Part shown: positions 8,487 to 18,230 of the stretch, in pieces
How positions within the stretch are numbered: the first letter of the stretch is position 1
Layout of the letters: every line of letters begins with the position of its first letter
Source: Bacteriovoracaceae bacterium
GTDB taxonomy: Bacteria; Bdellovibrionota; Bacteriovoracia; Bacteriovoracales; Bacteriovoracaceae
Direction: 5' to 3'
Assembly: GCA_947461145.1 (NCBI GenBank)
Contig: CANHJD010000010.1
Location: forward strand, 1-34,039
Length of the DNA stretch: 34,039 nucleotides
Notes under the pieces: model-generated
Database searches by the model: none
What the model was told of the DNA's origin: nothing
Seen by the model: only the letters and a program-made list of their open reading frames with translations
Position numbers and translations under genes: made by a program

Positions 8487-9522
8487 ATTTAGGTACACCA
8501 ATTTGAAAACTTGCCCTAAGGGGTAAATGATCTGAAAGGGCCGAGGGTAAAACCTCGGCCCTTATCATTTTAAGGGATTTTTCATAGAAGATGTAATCTA
8601 GTCGTCGATCTGGAAGCGATGATGGATAAGTAAAATACATCGATTCGTTTTTGGCATAGATCTCATCAGGAATAACCTCAGCTAGATTTGATTTCATCAT
8701 CAATTCATAACTTGAATCATTCTCATAATTATCATCACTATTAAGAAACTTTGATCTTTTAATTGCACTCGTAGGAAGCATGTTAAAGTCCCCTACAACG
8801 ATGTCCAATTTTTCATCCTTTACAATTTTTACAAGGGATTCTATTTGCAATTTTCGATCGTCCTTATCAAAAGCCTCAAGATGCACATTAACTAAATTAA
8901 TCTTTTTTTCACCAAACTGAATTTGTACTTTCTGGAAATAACGATGAAGATAAAATAGGTTATACCACCATGGATTACTAAGAGGTTTTTTTAGTAACAC
9001 AACCTCATTTAAAATGATTGGATACTTACTGAGAACCGCTCCACCAGATTTCATTGCGCCAAAATTTCTAGAAATAGGCCAATAAGGAAAAGGGATATAA
9101 TTGGCATCCCAAGTGACAGCTTCTGCAACATAAGGATAGTTTGCCCTCAAGGCCAGGTACTTCGCTTGATTAATTTTTGCTGATCGAAATGATTCAAAAT
9201 CAATTTCCTGAAGGCAAAGGACATCGGGGGAAGAAGCCTTGATTTCTAATACAAGCTGAGAAAGTTTATCTTCGTAGAATTTTTTATCTCTGTGAATATA
9301 AGTTGTGCCTTCAGATCCTTCTCCATATAGAAAACCAAGATTCCAAGTTTGAATTTTAATTACTGAAGGAAACTCTTCATTGTTTACCATACCCTCTGGT
9401 TCGATATATGAAATTTCTGAAATCACTCTTTTCTCTTTCAAGCTCCAAGGGAAACTGCACCAAGCCAGAAGACCAACAAGTCCAAAGAAGATCATTCCTA
9501 TTAAAAAAAAGGATATTTTCAT
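8467..9522 (-). CDS. Endonuclease/exonuclease/phosphatase (EEP) family protein with N-terminal membrane anchor
   Basis: A 351-residue metal-dependent phosphodiesterase-fold protein. An uncleaved-looking hydrophobic segment at 4-22 precedes the EEP domain. Signature residues are present in order: KIQTWNLGF, LCLQEIDFES, VNVHLEAF, VVGDFNMLP and SDHLPLRASF. The family includes DNases, sphingomyelinases and phosphatases. Export and the anchor argue against intracellular DNA repair and suit an envelope phosphodiesterase, but the substrate is unknown. It is translationally coupled to the dihydroorotase gene by an ATGA overlap (9519-9522). Confidence 0.82.
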   Translation of the reverse strand: MKISFFLIGMIFFGLVGLLAWCSFPWSLKEKRVISEISYIEPEGMVNNEEFPSVIKIQTWNLGFLYGEGSEGTTYIHRDKKFYEDKLSQLVLEIKASSPDVLCLQEIDFESFRSAKINQAKYLALRANYPYVAEAVTWDANYIPFPYWPISRNFGAMKSGGAVLSKYPIILNEVVLLKKPLSNPWWYNLFYLHRYFQKVQIQFGEKKINLVNVHLEAFDKDDRKLQIESLVKIVKDEKLDIVVGDFNMLPTSAIKRSKFLNSDDNYENDSSYELMMKSNLAEVIPDEIYAKNESMYFTYPSSLPDRRLDYIFYEKSLKMIRAEVLPSALSDHLPLRASFQIGVPKFSPYSQ

Positions 9523-10790
9523 ATTTTTTTCCCACCAATGAAGAGGGCCTCAAGTCGTCCAGGAAAAGTTTCTCCAAGAAAAGGATTATGCTTAACCTTT
9601 GTTTTAAGATTATTTTTCGTCACTAGAAAAGGATCGTGACGTTTAATGATTGTGAAATTTGCACGATAACCAGGATCCAAAAATCCAAACCCTTTGCCAT
9701 AAATTCCCTTTTGATGAGAAAGCATACTCCAGGAATCAAGAAATCGATTAAAAAATTGACCTGGATTTTCTGCAGAAACTTTTGCCAAGAGCTGAGGGCC
9801 AATCCCTTGATCTAAAAGCCAGGAGACAAATGTCGCGTAAGTATCAAGTCCAGTTAAGCCTGATGTGCCCTTTATTTTTTCTTCAGTTGTATGAGGAGCG
9901 TGGTCTGTAGCTAAATACTGGATCTCACCCATTCGCAAAGCACCTAATAATGCTTCTCGATCCCAAGAAGAACGTATGGGCGGATTCATCTGAAAAGAAT
10001 TCCAATCATCTGGATTAATATGTTCGAGATCAAAATAAAGATGTTGCGGGGTGACCTCAATCTCAACTTCTACTCCCCGCTTACGCGCTTCTCGAATGAG
10101 CTTGAGCCCCTCACCAGATGAGTAATGGCAAAGCTTACCTTTGAGTTTATATTTTTCGATAAGTGATAATGCATCTCGAGTAGCAATTGATTCTGCTTCG
10201 ACAGGTCTTCTCTGATGATGGTGCAACTCTGCTTTGTGACTCTCCAAAATCTCTGGATCCTCACAATGAAAGCTAACAGACTGTCCTTGATAGTAAGAGA
10301 GTGTTTCATCAAGAGATTTTAAATCTTTAAAGAAGAGCTCTCCAATTGAAGGGCCCATATAGACTTTGTAAGGAATAGCGTAAGGTAATGGTCTTGTACC
10401 AGGTCCAATTCCAGCATAAAGCCATATGCATCCCTTGGCCTTCTTGGCGGCCAAGTCAAATTTGCTTTCATAGCTATGTTTATCAATCGGTGGGATAGGA
10501 TTATTTGGCATATCACCAGCATGAGTGAGTCCCCCATTTTTCATGGCCTCAAACGCTGAAAAGAAATCTTCTTTGTAATTATTTTTTCCAGAAACATCTT
10601 CTCGGGCATGAATGTGGACATCACCCATTCCGGCAAAAAGTAAACAAGAGTCATCAAAAAAATAGTCCACACCTTCTCGTGGTATTTTTAACTCTCCAAC
10701 TTCATGAATAAGACCAGTTTCATCGTTAAAGAGGATTTGTTTTCTTTCAACAAATTGAGAAGTGGCACAAATCGCTTCAATAACTTTCAC
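9519..10790 (-). CDS. pyrC: Dihydroorotase-family amidohydrolase
   Basis: A 423-residue cyclic amidohydrolase, best read as type I dihydroorotase (carbamoyl-aspartate to dihydroorotate, pyrimidine synthesis). Metal site and substrate motifs appear in order: DVHIHARED (His59, His61), GDMPNN, YKVYMG, SFHCED, CHYSSGEG, EVTPQHL, NPPIR and ATDHAPHT. The Lys in YKVYMG is at the place where related hydantoinases carry a carboxylated Lys. Dihydropyrimidinase or allantoinase activity cannot be fully excluded, and no other pyr gene is adjacent. The start is GTG, joined to the upstream SDR gene by a GTGA overlap (10787-10790). Middle gene of a coupled three-gene set. Confidence 0.85.
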   Translation of the reverse strand: MKVIEAICATSQFVERKQILFNDETGLIHEVGELKIPREGVDYFFDDSCLLFAGMGDVHIHAREDVSGKNNYKEDFFSAFEAMKNGGLTHAGDMPNNPIPPIDKHSYESKFDLAAKKAKGCIWLYAGIGPGTRPLPYAIPYKVYMGPSIGELFFKDLKSLDETLSYYQGQSVSFHCEDPEILESHKAELHHHQRRPVEAESIATRDALSLIEKYKLKGKLCHYSSGEGLKLIREARKRGVEVEIEVTPQHLYFDLEHINPDDWNSFQMNPPIRSSWDREALLGALRMGEIQYLATDHAPHTTEEKIKGTSGLTGLDTYATFVSWLLDQGIGPQLLAKVSAENPGQFFNRFLDSWSMLSHQKGIYGKGFGFLDPGYRANFTIIKRHDPFLVTKNNLKTKVKHNPFLGETFPGRLEALFIGGKKI

Positions 10791-11557
10791 TTCGAATTCC
10801 TAAATACTGTGGTTGGGGAACCTTGATCAGTTGGCATCGTAATAATTTCATCTATAACAACGTGCCGTGGCTGATCCAGCATAAACTGCATCATTCGAGA
10901 AATATCTTCCGCCATAAGCGGAGTCATTCCTTCATAAACCTTATCGGCTTGATTCTTATCACCTTTGAAGCGTGAAGTGCTAAATTCAGTATTAACCATG
11001 CCTGGAGAAATCTGCATCACACGAAGATTGCGGCCACAGGTTTCTTCGCGAAGAACTTTTGTGAAGGCATGAACGGCATGCTTAGTGGCGCAATAAACGG
11101 CTCCGCCAGGATAAGTATGAATCCCGGCCACAGAGCAAAGATTAATAATATCTCCACCACCATTTTGTAACATCCAAGGGACAACAAGGTGAACCATTTT
11201 AAAATTTGCCACCACATTGGTTGAGATCATTTGCTCCCAGTCAGAAAAAGATGATTTTTCAATCGTCTCTTTTCCAAGGGCAAGCCCAGCGTTATTAATA
11301 AGAATATCTATCTTCCCGCCAGAAACTTTTTCGATTCTTTGAGCTAGAGTATTATCATTAATATCTGAATCTATAATATCAATTTTTAATTTTGGAAATT
11401 CTTTGAGTAAGTCTGACTTTAATTGCTCCAGTCGATCAAGCCTGCGGGCAACAAGTAGTAAATCTAAACCTTTGGAGGCCAAAGACTTGGCCATGGCAAG
11501 ACCAATTCCAGAACTTGCACCAGTGATGAGGGCGTATTTAGGTTTAAAGCTGTTCAT
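10787..11557 (-). CDS. Short-chain dehydrogenase/reductase (YdfG-like)
   Basis: A 256-residue Rossmann-fold NAD(P)-dependent oxidoreductase. TGASSGIG at 12-19 binds the cofactor, ARRLDR after strand 2 suggests NADP preference, INNAG is the central-sheet motif, and the catalytic set is Ser in NLCSVAG with YCATK. The C-terminal stretch ending in ITMPTDQG resembles the YdfG/3-hydroxy-acid dehydrogenase branch. AAGG lies five bases before the ATG. First gene of the SDR-dihydroorotase-EEP set, 59 bases downstream of aconitase with a strong hairpin between. Substrate not predictable. Confidence 0.85.
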   Translation of the reverse strand: MNSFKPKYALITGASSGIGLAMAKSLASKGLDLLLVARRLDRLEQLKSDLLKEFPKLKIDIIDSDINDNTLAQRIEKVSGGKIDILINNAGLALGKETIEKSSFSDWEQMISTNVVANFKMVHLVVPWMLQNGGGDIINLCSVAGIHTYPGGAVYCATKHAVHAFTKVLREETCGRNLRVMQISPGMVNTEFSTSRFKGDKNQADKVYEGMTPLMAEDISRMMQFMLDQPRHVVIDEIITMPTDQGSPTTVFRNSK

Positions 11558-11579
11558 TATAAACCTTGTTAAAAGAGCC

Positions 11580-11610
11580 AGTAGGGTCTGTTAATAAAAC
11601 AGACCCTACT
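11580..11610 (-). terminator. Perfect 13-bp hairpin after aconitase, probable terminator or processing site
   Basis: Inverted repeat with arms 11580-11592 (AGTAGGGTCTGTT) and 11598-11610 and an AATAA loop. In the leftward direction the stem is followed by GGCTCTTTT, so the T run is offset by five bases. It may terminate only partly, lowering expression of the SDR set relative to aconitase, or protect the aconitase 3' end. Confidence 0.6.
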
Positions 11611-11616
11611 AAAAAT

Positions 11617-14310
11617 TTATGCGTTTAATTTTCTTAGAACGTAATGAAGAATTCCCGAGTTTTTATAATACTCAAGCTCATTGGCCGTATCAATACGTGA
11701 TTGAAGCTTAACCTTTGTCACTTCTCCATTCTTGCGTTTGATTTCAGCTTCAAGCACTGCTTTTGGCTTCATCTCAGTTAAACCATGAATGGTCACTTCT
11801 TCGCTTCCATCTAGATTAAGAGATTTTCGAGTTTGACCCTCGGTGAATACACAAGGAATAACACCCATACCAATTAGATTAGAGCGATGAATACGCTCAA
11901 AGCTTTCGGCCACAACGGCCTTAATTCCAAGAAGGCGAGTACCCTTTGCGGCCCAGTCACGTGAGGATCCTGTGCCATACTCTTTTCCAGCGAAAACAAC
12001 GAGTCCTTTACCAGCAGCTTGATATTTCATGGAAGCATCATAAATTGTGGTTTCTTCGCTTGTAGGAATGTAAGTCGTGTAGCCACCCTCTTTGCCAGAT
12101 TTCACCATTTCATTTTTAAGACGAATATTAGCAAAAGTTCCGCGAGTCATAACTTCATCATGTCCACGACGAGCACCATATTGATTAAAATCAGCAGGTT
12201 TTACACCGCGACCAACGAGATAAGCACCTGCAGGAGTTTCAGGTTTAAATGAACCAGCAGGAGAAATGTGGTCTGTAGTGATTGAGTCACCAAAAAGACC
12301 CAAAACATTTGCACCAACAATATCCTTCACAGCTTCAGGATCTTTTTTCATTCCTTTGAAGTAAGGAGGGTTATTGATGTAAGTTGAATTTGAATCCCAC
12401 GCAAATGTTTCGCCTTCTTTAACTGGAACTTTTTGCCAATCAGAGTCACCTGCAAACACATTTGAATAGCGGGACTTATACATCGCCGGAGTAATAGCTT
12501 TTGCCATCACATCGTGAATTTCTTGCGAAGTAGGCCAAATATCTTTAAGGAAAACATTGTTCCCCTTTGAGTCTTTGCCAATAGGATCTTTTGAAAGATC
12601 AAGTTTCACATTTCCAGCAAGAGCATAGGCAACAACCAATGGAGGTGAAGCAAGATAGTTGGCCTTTGTATCAGGTGATACGCGTCCTTCAAAGTTTCTG
12701 TTTCCAGAAAGAACAGCTGCAACGGCAAGATTTCCATCTTTAATAGTTTTAGAAAATTCAGTCGCAATTGGACCAGAGTTTCCAATACAAGTTGTACAAC
12801 CATAACCCACAAGATTAAATCCAAGCTTATTTAACTCTCCTTGAAGACCTGCAGCCTCAAGGTAATCAGTAACAACTTGAGAGCCCGGAGCAAGTGAAGT
12901 TTTAACCCATGGCTTAACTGTTAGGCCTAGAGCGTTTGCTTTTTTAGCAACGAGACCCGCTCCGATAAGAACAGATGGATTAGAAGTGTTGGTACAAGAA
13001 GTAATCGCAGCGATCATCACATCACCGTGAGTGAGTGTGAAATTCTTCCCATCAACGGCCTGAGTTTTGTTTACATCGTCTGAATTCACTTTGTAACCAG
13101 CTTCAGAAGTTAGATCTTTCATGAAGCCACTTGAAACGTCTGTAAGAGAGATTCTGTCTTGTGGACGCTTTGGACCTGCCAGAGAGGGAACGACAGTTCC
13201 TAAATCTAGTTCAAGAGAATCAGTGTAGATAGGATCTTTTGTATCATTTCTCCAGAACCCTTGCTCTTTAGCGTAAGCTTCAACTAATTGAACACGATCT
13301 TCATCACGCCCAGAGAATCGAAGATAATCAATTGTCTTTTCATCCACAGGGAAGAAGCCACAAGTGGCTCCGTATTCAGGGGCCATGTTTGAAATTGTTG
13401 AGCGGTCAGCAAGAGTCATATCTTTTAGACCTGGACCATAGAATTCAACAAATTTATCCACAACGCCTTTTTTACGAAGCATATTGGTCACAGTAAGAAC
13501 AATATCAGTAGCTGTTACACCTTCATTCACTTTGCCAGTAAATTTAAAACCAATAACTTCAGGAATAAGCATTGTCACGGCCTGACCTAGCATCGCTGCT
13601 TCGGCTTCAATACCACCAACACCCCATCCAAGAACTGAAAGACCATTCACCATTGTGGTATGAGAATCTGTTCCAACACAAGTGTCACAATAGGCAAGTG
13701 TCTTCCCGTTTTCTTCTTTCGTCCAAACAGTTTGGGCAAGATATTCAACGTTTACTTGGTGGCAAATTCCTGTTCCAGGAGGAACTACTCGAAAGTTTTG
13801 AAATGCTTTTTGACCCCATTTAAGAAAGTTGTATCGTTCAGCATTTCTTTCATATTCTAGGGCCTTATTTTTTTCGAAAGCTTCCTTGTTACCGAAGTAA
13901 TCAACAATCAATGAGTGATCGATAACAAGATCAACTGGAACAAGAGGATTAATCTTTTGAGGATTACCGCCCACAGCTTTCATGGCATCTCTCATCGCGG
14001 CCAAGTCAACTACTGCAGGAACACCAGTAAAGTCTTGCATTAAAACTCGCGCAGGATAGTAGTTAATTTCGCGAGTTGATTTTTTATTTTTTGTCCACTC
14101 ACCCATCGCTTTTATGTCATCGCCAAAAACAGTAAAGCCATCTTCATTTCGAAGAAGGTTTTCCATTAAAACTTTTAATGAATAAGGAAGATTATCAACA
14201 TCGCCTACTCCAGCATTTTGAGCGGCCTTAAGTGAGAAGTACTCATACGACTTCTTCCCAACTTGAAGTGATTTACGGGTTTTAAAAGAATCCAGCCTCT
14301 TTTCTGACAC
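11617..14310 (-). CDS. acnA: Aconitate hydratase A
   Basis: An 897-residue [4Fe-4S] enzyme of the TCA cycle that interconverts citrate and isocitrate. Cluster ligands are Cys439 ([10 protein letters not shown]), Cys505 and Cys508 ([13 protein letters not shown]), with the spacing of AcnA/IRP-type aconitases. [16 protein letters not shown] and [16 protein letters not shown] are also diagnostic, as is the C-terminal swivel domain with [12 protein letters not shown]. The start is GTG at 14310, with AGGAG six bases upstream. Full length. It is separated from the suc operon by two rightward genes, so it has its own promoter. Confidence 0.97.
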   Translation of the reverse strand: MSEKRLDSFKTRKSLQVGKKSYEYFSLKAAQNAGVGDVDNLPYSLKVLMENLLRNEDGFTVFGDDIKAMGEWTKNKKSTREINYYPARVLMQDFTGVPAVVDLAAMRDAMKAVGGNPQKINPLVPVDLVIDHSLIVDYFGNKEAFEKNKALEYERNAERYNFLKWGQKAFQNFRVVPPGTGICHQVNVEYLAQTVWTKEENGKTLAYCDTCVGTDSHTTMVNGLSVLGWGVGGIEAEAAMLGQAVTMLIPEVIGFKFTGKVNEGVTATDIVLTVTNMLRKKGVVDKFVEFYGPGLKDMTLADRSTISNMAPEYGATCGFFPVDEKTIDYLRFSGRDEDRVQLVEAYAKEQGFWRNDTKDPIYTDSLELDLGTVVPSLAGPKRPQDRISLTDVSSGFMKDLTSEAGYKVNSDDVNKTQAVDGKNFTLTHGDVMIAAITSCTNTSNPSVLIGAGLVAKKANALGLTVKPWVKTSLAPGSQVVTDYLEAAGLQGELNKLGFNLVGYGCTTCIGNSGPIATEFSKTIKDGNLAVAAVLSGNRNFEGRVSPDTKANYLASPPLVVAYALAGNVKLDLSKDPIGKDSKGNNVFLKDIWPTSQEIHDVMAKAITPAMYKSRYSNVFAGDSDWQKVPVKEGETFAWDSNSTYINNPPYFKGMKKDPEAVKDIVGANVLGLFGDSITTDHISPAGSFKPETPAGAYLVGRGVKPADFNQYGARRGHDEVMTRGTFANIRLKNEMVKSGKEGGYTTYIPTSEETTIYDASMKYQAAGKGLVVFAGKEYGTGSSRDWAAKGTRLLGIKAVVAESFERIHRSNLIGMGVIPCVFTEGQTRKSLNLDGSEEVTIHGLTEMKPKAVLEAEIKRKNGEVTKVKLQSRIDTANELEYYKNSGILHYVLRKLNA

Positions 14311-14345
14311 TTTGAACTCCTAAAGGTTAAAAAAAATAATGGCCT

Positions 14346-14374
14346 ATTGTATCGCTCTTAGAGGAAATCGACAA
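14346..14374 (-). promoter_or_regulatory. Predicted aconitase promoter
   Basis: Minus strand TTGTCG (14369-14374), 17-base spacer, TACAAT (14346-14351). The leader of about 30 bases carries the AGGAG site before the GTG start. GGCCTA occurs twice around the promoter, at 14341-14346 and 14382-14387, as a possible factor site. Confidence 0.5.
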
Positions 14375-14435
14375 AGGGAAAGGCCTAAAAAGGGGGGGTA
14401 TGAAATCACTCCGCACCGTACTAAATCAATCAAGA

Positions 14436-14464
14436 TTAAAACACCTTGAAAATTTCTTTATAGA
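14436..14464 (+). promoter_or_regulatory. Predicted promoter for the 14495-14896 gene pair
   Basis: TTAAAA at 14436-14441, 17-base spacer, TATAGA at 14459-14464. It leaves a leader of about 24 bases with GGGAG before the ATG at 14495. Both hexamers match consensus at four of six positions. Confidence 0.35.
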
Positions 14465-14494
14465 AGCCGAATAGGTCAATGGGAGTACTGAAAT

Positions 14495-14953
14495 ATGACA
14501 AAAGAAGAATTTAGAATCGGCCGAGAGAAGCATTTAGACCACATGGTAAGGGTAGTCCCCTTACTTGTCCTCGCCTATGGAATACAATGTTATTTCATTA
14601 TGAGTCATGGTCCTGAAGAATTTGCAAAAAATGGACTTTTCCTACTAGGTGCTTGCCTCGTTTTGATGATTTTGGGCTTTATTACATATGACTTGACTCA
14701 TGTCGTAAATTTTTCAAAAGATCAACTCACTATATCCGTGAGCTGGCTCCGCTATGCAAAAGAAATCTCTTATCAAGAAATAAAATCAATTCATGTTAAT
14801 GATCCAGGTTCAAATTTCTCGACTCTGCAAATTGAAACTATAAGAGGAAAAAAATATGGTTTTTACTTTGTGGACGATGCAGATAAAATTAAAGAATGGG
14901 TAGAACAAAAAAAGAAACAAAGTCAGCCTCAAGAATTCAATTCTGCTGCCTAA
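14495..14953 (+). CDS. Two-helix membrane protein with a PH-like C-terminal domain
   Basis: A 152-residue protein of unknown function. Two hydrophobic helices (about 19-37 and 48-68) form a hairpin, followed by a soluble domain from about 72 to 140. In that domain the strand pattern, with VVNFSKDQLTISVSW, ISYQEIKSIHV and a final WVEQKK helix, resembles bacterial PH-like (bPH) domains. The C-terminus is charged and overlaps the start of the FecR-like gene by 58 bases, suggesting translational coupling. The family assignment is by pattern only. Confidence 0.65.
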   Translation: MTKEEFRIGREKHLDHMVRVVPLLVLAYGIQCYFIMSHGPEEFAKNGLFLLGACLVLMILGFITYDLTHVVNFSKDQLTISVSWLRYAKEISYQEIKSIHVNDPGSNFSTLQIETIRGKKYGFYFVDDADKIKEWVEQKKKQSQPQEFNSAA

Positions 14954-15585
14954 TCCTGCTGGTTAGTCTTCCCATTTTCAAGGTCCATGCGAATACTCAT
15001 TTGGTTGGAAAATTCACCCAGATTTCAGGAGAAGTGACCTACTTTAATTTTACTGGTCTAAGAAAGGTTTCAACCATATCAAAAAAAGATAGTTTAACCA
15101 CTCAGGGATCATACCTTACTCAAGATGACTCATATTTTACGGCAAATTTAAATAATGAGGGTTGGTTAAGGCTTAGCCCAAGATCAAAAGTTGCATTAGA
15201 ATATCTGCCAGAGTCTAAGACACTTAAAATATCCCTTTTCACGGGCTCACTTAAAGTGCTCATTTCAAGCACTGATAAAATGTCCTTCCTCAATAGGGTC
15301 GTAGTCCAAAGCGCAGGTGCACTTTTTGAAGCAGTGGATGCGAAATTCACTGTCTCAAGAAATAATCTTGAAGATACTTCAAGTGCTTATGTTGAAAAGG
15401 GAGCTGTACTGGCAACTCAATACATTCAATATGAGAAAAAAGACTCTGAGATTCTTCATTCAAATGAAACGACTACGATAAATGATCGAGTTGAAGATAT
15501 AAGTTCCCCAAGAAAAATGACGAACAAAGAAATTAAATTTCTTCATCCGTCACAATACTTAAAAAACTCAAAAACTAATTTTTAG
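14896..15585 (+). CDS. Secreted FecR-domain-like protein
   Basis: A 229-residue protein. A charged N-terminus is followed by a signal peptide ending near residue 32 (FCCLILLVSLPIFKVHA). The mature part reads as a FecR-like beta domain: a G-x-v-t opening (VGKFTQISGEVTYF), a serine-rich strand region, NNEGWLRLSPRSKVALEY, and SLFTGSLKVL. Such domains in predatory and gliding bacteria are often free-standing envelope proteins rather than iron regulators. The only usable start in this frame before the signal peptide is the ATG at 14896, inside the preceding gene. It ends 4 bases into the convergent lpd gene. Confidence 0.72.
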   Translation: MGRTKKETKSASRIQFCCLILLVSLPIFKVHANTHLVGKFTQISGEVTYFNFTGLRKVSTISKKDSLTTQGSYLTQDDSYFTANLNNEGWLRLSPRSKVALEYLPESKTLKISLFTGSLKVLISSTDKMSFLNRVVVQSAGALFEAVDAKFTVSRNNLEDTSSAYVEKGAVLATQYIQYEKKDSEILHSNETTTINDRVEDISSPRKMTNKEIKFLHPSQYLKNSKTNF

Positions 15586-16985
15586 GCGTTTATCGCTTTA
15601 CCAGACCATGCCATTAATGACGCTTCTTTAAGGGCTTCAGAGTAGGTTGGATGTGCGTGGGAAATGCGACCGATATCTTCAGCAGAAGCTTTGAATTCCA
15701 TGGCGACAACAGCTTCACCGATCATGTCTGCTGTTCTTGGGCCAATCATATGAACGCCAATAACTTCATCCGTTTTTTTATCAGCAATCACTTTAACAAA
15801 ACCATCTTTCTCATTGGAAGCTTTTGCTCTTCCAGACGCCACAAAGCTGAATTTTCCAACTTTATACTCGATCCCCTTTGCTTTTACTTCTTGCTCTGTA
15901 AGACCAACGCCAGAAACTTCTGGCCAAGTATAAACAACACCTGGAATTAGATTATAATTTATATGAGGTTTTTGACCTGCGATAACTTCGGCCACGAAAA
16001 CACCTTCTTCCTCGGCTTTGTGAGCAAGCATTGCACCTTTAATGACATCACCAATAGCGTATATATGAGGCTCAGTCGTTTGAAGATGATCATTCACTGG
16101 TATGCGGCCTCTTTCATCTATTTTAAGTCCGGCGCTATCAAGATTAAGCCCCTCGGTAAAAGGTCTTCGACCCACGGCCATAAGAACATAATCACCAACG
16201 AGTTCAATCTCTGAGTTGTCAGCTTTTGCTTTGGCCTTAACAATAACTTCGCCGCCTTTTCGAGCAACTTCAGTCACACCATGTCCAAGATAAAACTCCA
16301 TCCCTTCTTTTTTAAGAACTTTATGAAGTTCTTTACCAAGGTCTAAATCCATAGCGCCAATAATTGAATCAGCAAACTCAACAACAGAAACTTTTGCGCC
16401 AAGACGTTTAAAAACAGAACCCATTTCAAGACCAATAACTCCACCACCAATAACAATCATATGCTTTGGCACTTCTTGAAGCTTTAATGCTTCAGTAGAT
16501 GTAATTATGCGCTCTTTATCAATTTTGACGTTTGGAAGAGTTGATGGCTTAGATCCAGTCGCAATTATTATATTTTTGCCCTTAATTTCCTGAATCCCTG
16601 TCTCTGTTTTAATTTGAATAGTATGCTTATCTTTGAAGGATCCATGACCTTGAAATACTGTTATCTTATTCTTCTTCATTAAAAAAGCCACACCACCAGT
16701 GATCTCGCTCACCACTTTCTGGACACGTTCACTCATCTTCTTCGGATTAAGTTTTACGTCTTTCACTTCAATTCCATGCACATCATGTGAGTGAACAGTC
16801 TCGAAGTAGCGCTCAGATGAATCAAGCCATGCCTTTGAAGGAATACATCCTACATTCAGACATGTACCACCAAGAGTTTTGTATTTTTCAATAATGGCGA
16901 CTTTAAAATTCAATTGAGCAGCACGAATAGCAGCTACATAGCCGCCTGGTCCAGAACCTATAACAACAACATCAAACTGTTCCAT
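15582..16985 (-). CDS. lpdA: Dihydrolipoyl dehydrogenase (E3)
   Basis: A 467-residue FAD flavoprotein that reoxidises the lipoyl group of 2-oxo-acid dehydrogenase complexes, reducing NAD+. GSGPGGY at 10-16 binds FAD, Cys42 and Cys47 in GGTCLNVGC form the redox disulfide, VIGGGVIGLEMG is the NAD site, and His445 with Glu450 in HAHPTYSE is the catalytic base pair. Third gene of the sucA-sucB-lpd operon, 14 bases after sucB, with AGGAA upstream of the ATG. It may also serve pyruvate dehydrogenase. Confidence 0.96.
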   Translation of the reverse strand: MEQFDVVVIGSGPGGYVAAIRAAQLNFKVAIIEKYKTLGGTCLNVGCIPSKAWLDSSERYFETVHSHDVHGIEVKDVKLNPKKMSERVQKVVSEITGGVAFLMKKNKITVFQGHGSFKDKHTIQIKTETGIQEIKGKNIIIATGSKPSTLPNVKIDKERIITSTEALKLQEVPKHMIVIGGGVIGLEMGSVFKRLGAKVSVVEFADSIIGAMDLDLGKELHKVLKKEGMEFYLGHGVTEVARKGGEVIVKAKAKADNSEIELVGDYVLMAVGRRPFTEGLNLDSAGLKIDERGRIPVNDHLQTTEPHIYAIGDVIKGAMLAHKAEEEGVFVAEVIAGQKPHINYNLIPGVVYTWPEVSGVGLTEQEVKAKGIEYKVGKFSFVASGRAKASNEKDGFVKVIADKKTDEVIGVHMIGPRTADMIGEAVVAMEFKASAEDIGRISHAHPTYSEALKEASLMAWSGKAINA

Positions 16986-16999
16986 AAATGTATTCCTAA

Positions 17000-18205
17000 T
17001 TAAAGATCAAGAAGCATACGTGAAGGATCCTCAAGTTGCTCTTTTACGGATTTAAGAAATGAAACTGATTCACGGCCATCGATAATTCGGTGATCGTAAG
17101 AAAGTGCGACATACATAATTGGCCGAATGACGACTTGGCCATTAACAGCGACTGGTCTTTCAACAATATTATGCATTCCTAAAATAGCAGACTGTGGAAT
17201 ATTAATAATAGGAGTAGAAAGCATAGAGCCGAAGATCCCACCGTTCGTTATCGTAAAGGTACCGTTTTGCATTTCATCAATAGAAAGCTTTCCATCTTTC
17301 GCACGACCAGCAAGTTCAATAATTTTTGATTCAATTTGAGCAAGTCCCATTGATTCTGCGTTTCTGATCACAGGAACGACTAAACCTCTAGGAGTAGAAA
17401 CGGCCACTCCGACGTCAGCATAACTATGGAAAACAAGCTCATTGCCGTCAATCATTGCATTGACAGCTGGAAACTGTTTTAAAGCGTTCGTGCAGGCCTT
17501 AGTGAAAAAACTCATGAACCCCAAGCCTACACCATGCTTTTCTTTGAAAGCATCTTTATATTTTTTTCTGATTTCCATGACTGCACTCATGTCAACCTCA
17601 TTAAAGGTTGTTAGCATGGCAGTGGTATTTTTTGCAGTTACAAGTCTGGTTGCTATTGTCTTACGAAGACCAGACATCTTTTCGCGCTTAATTTCTCTCG
17701 AAAAGGATGAGGCGATCGTTTGTTGAGCAAGAGACTTAAGGGAAGAGTCAGTTGAAACTGTAGCTGGAGTAGCTGATGCTCCCAAAGCATCCGCTTTAGT
17801 GATTCGCCCATCTTTGCCAGTTCCTTGAACAGCTGAGGCGTCGACCCCTTTCTCTGCGAGAATTTTTGCAGCAGAGGGAGAAGGAAAATTTTTATCAACA
17901 GAGGATTTAGATTCTTGAGCAGCTGTTGCAACAGGAGCGGCTACCGATATAGAAGCTGCAGAAGATGCTGTGGCAGTCTCATCGACTTCAGCGACTTTAA
18001 CTCCAATAGCAACCGTCTCACCCTCTTTAATAAGAATTTTTAATTTCCCTGCTTTTGGTGCAGCAATCTCTAGGGTTGCCTTATCAGACTCAATGGAGCA
18101 AATGGCTTCATCAAGCTTTACCATATCACCATCTTTTTTTAACCATGAAGCAATTGTTACTTCAGAAATGGACTCACCTACACTCGGAACTTTTACATCA
18201 ACCAT
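17000..18205 (-). CDS. sucB: Dihydrolipoyllysine-residue succinyltransferase (E2 of 2-oxoglutarate dehydrogenase)
   Basis: A 401-residue E2 core protein that transfers succinyl from lipoyl to CoA. One lipoyl domain at 1-75 carries Lys42 in [10 protein letters not shown]. An Ala/Ser-rich linker leads to a peripheral subunit-binding domain (about 105-142, ending in [12 protein letters not shown]). The catalytic domain has His372 and Asp376 in [11 protein letters not shown]. Length and single lipoyl domain fit SucB rather than AceF. AAAGGA lies six bases before the ATG. It follows sucA by 25 bases. Confidence 0.96.
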   Translation of the reverse strand: MVDVKVPSVGESISEVTIASWLKKDGDMVKLDEAICSIESDKATLEIAAPKAGKLKILIKEGETVAIGVKVAEVDETATASSAASISVAAPVATAAQESKSSVDKNFPSPSAAKILAEKGVDASAVQGTGKDGRITKADALGASATPATVSTDSSLKSLAQQTIASSFSREIKREKMSGLRKTIATRLVTAKNTTAMLTTFNEVDMSAVMEIRKKYKDAFKEKHGVGLGFMSFFTKACTNALKQFPAVNAMIDGNELVFHSYADVGVAVSTPRGLVVPVIRNAESMGLAQIESKIIELAGRAKDGKLSIDEMQNGTFTITNGGIFGSMLSTPIINIPQSAILGMHNIVERPVAVNGQVVIRPIMYVALSYDHRIIDGRESVSFLKSVKEQLEDPSRMLLDL

Positions 18206-18230
18206 AACTTATCCTTTCTTAAATCTTTTT

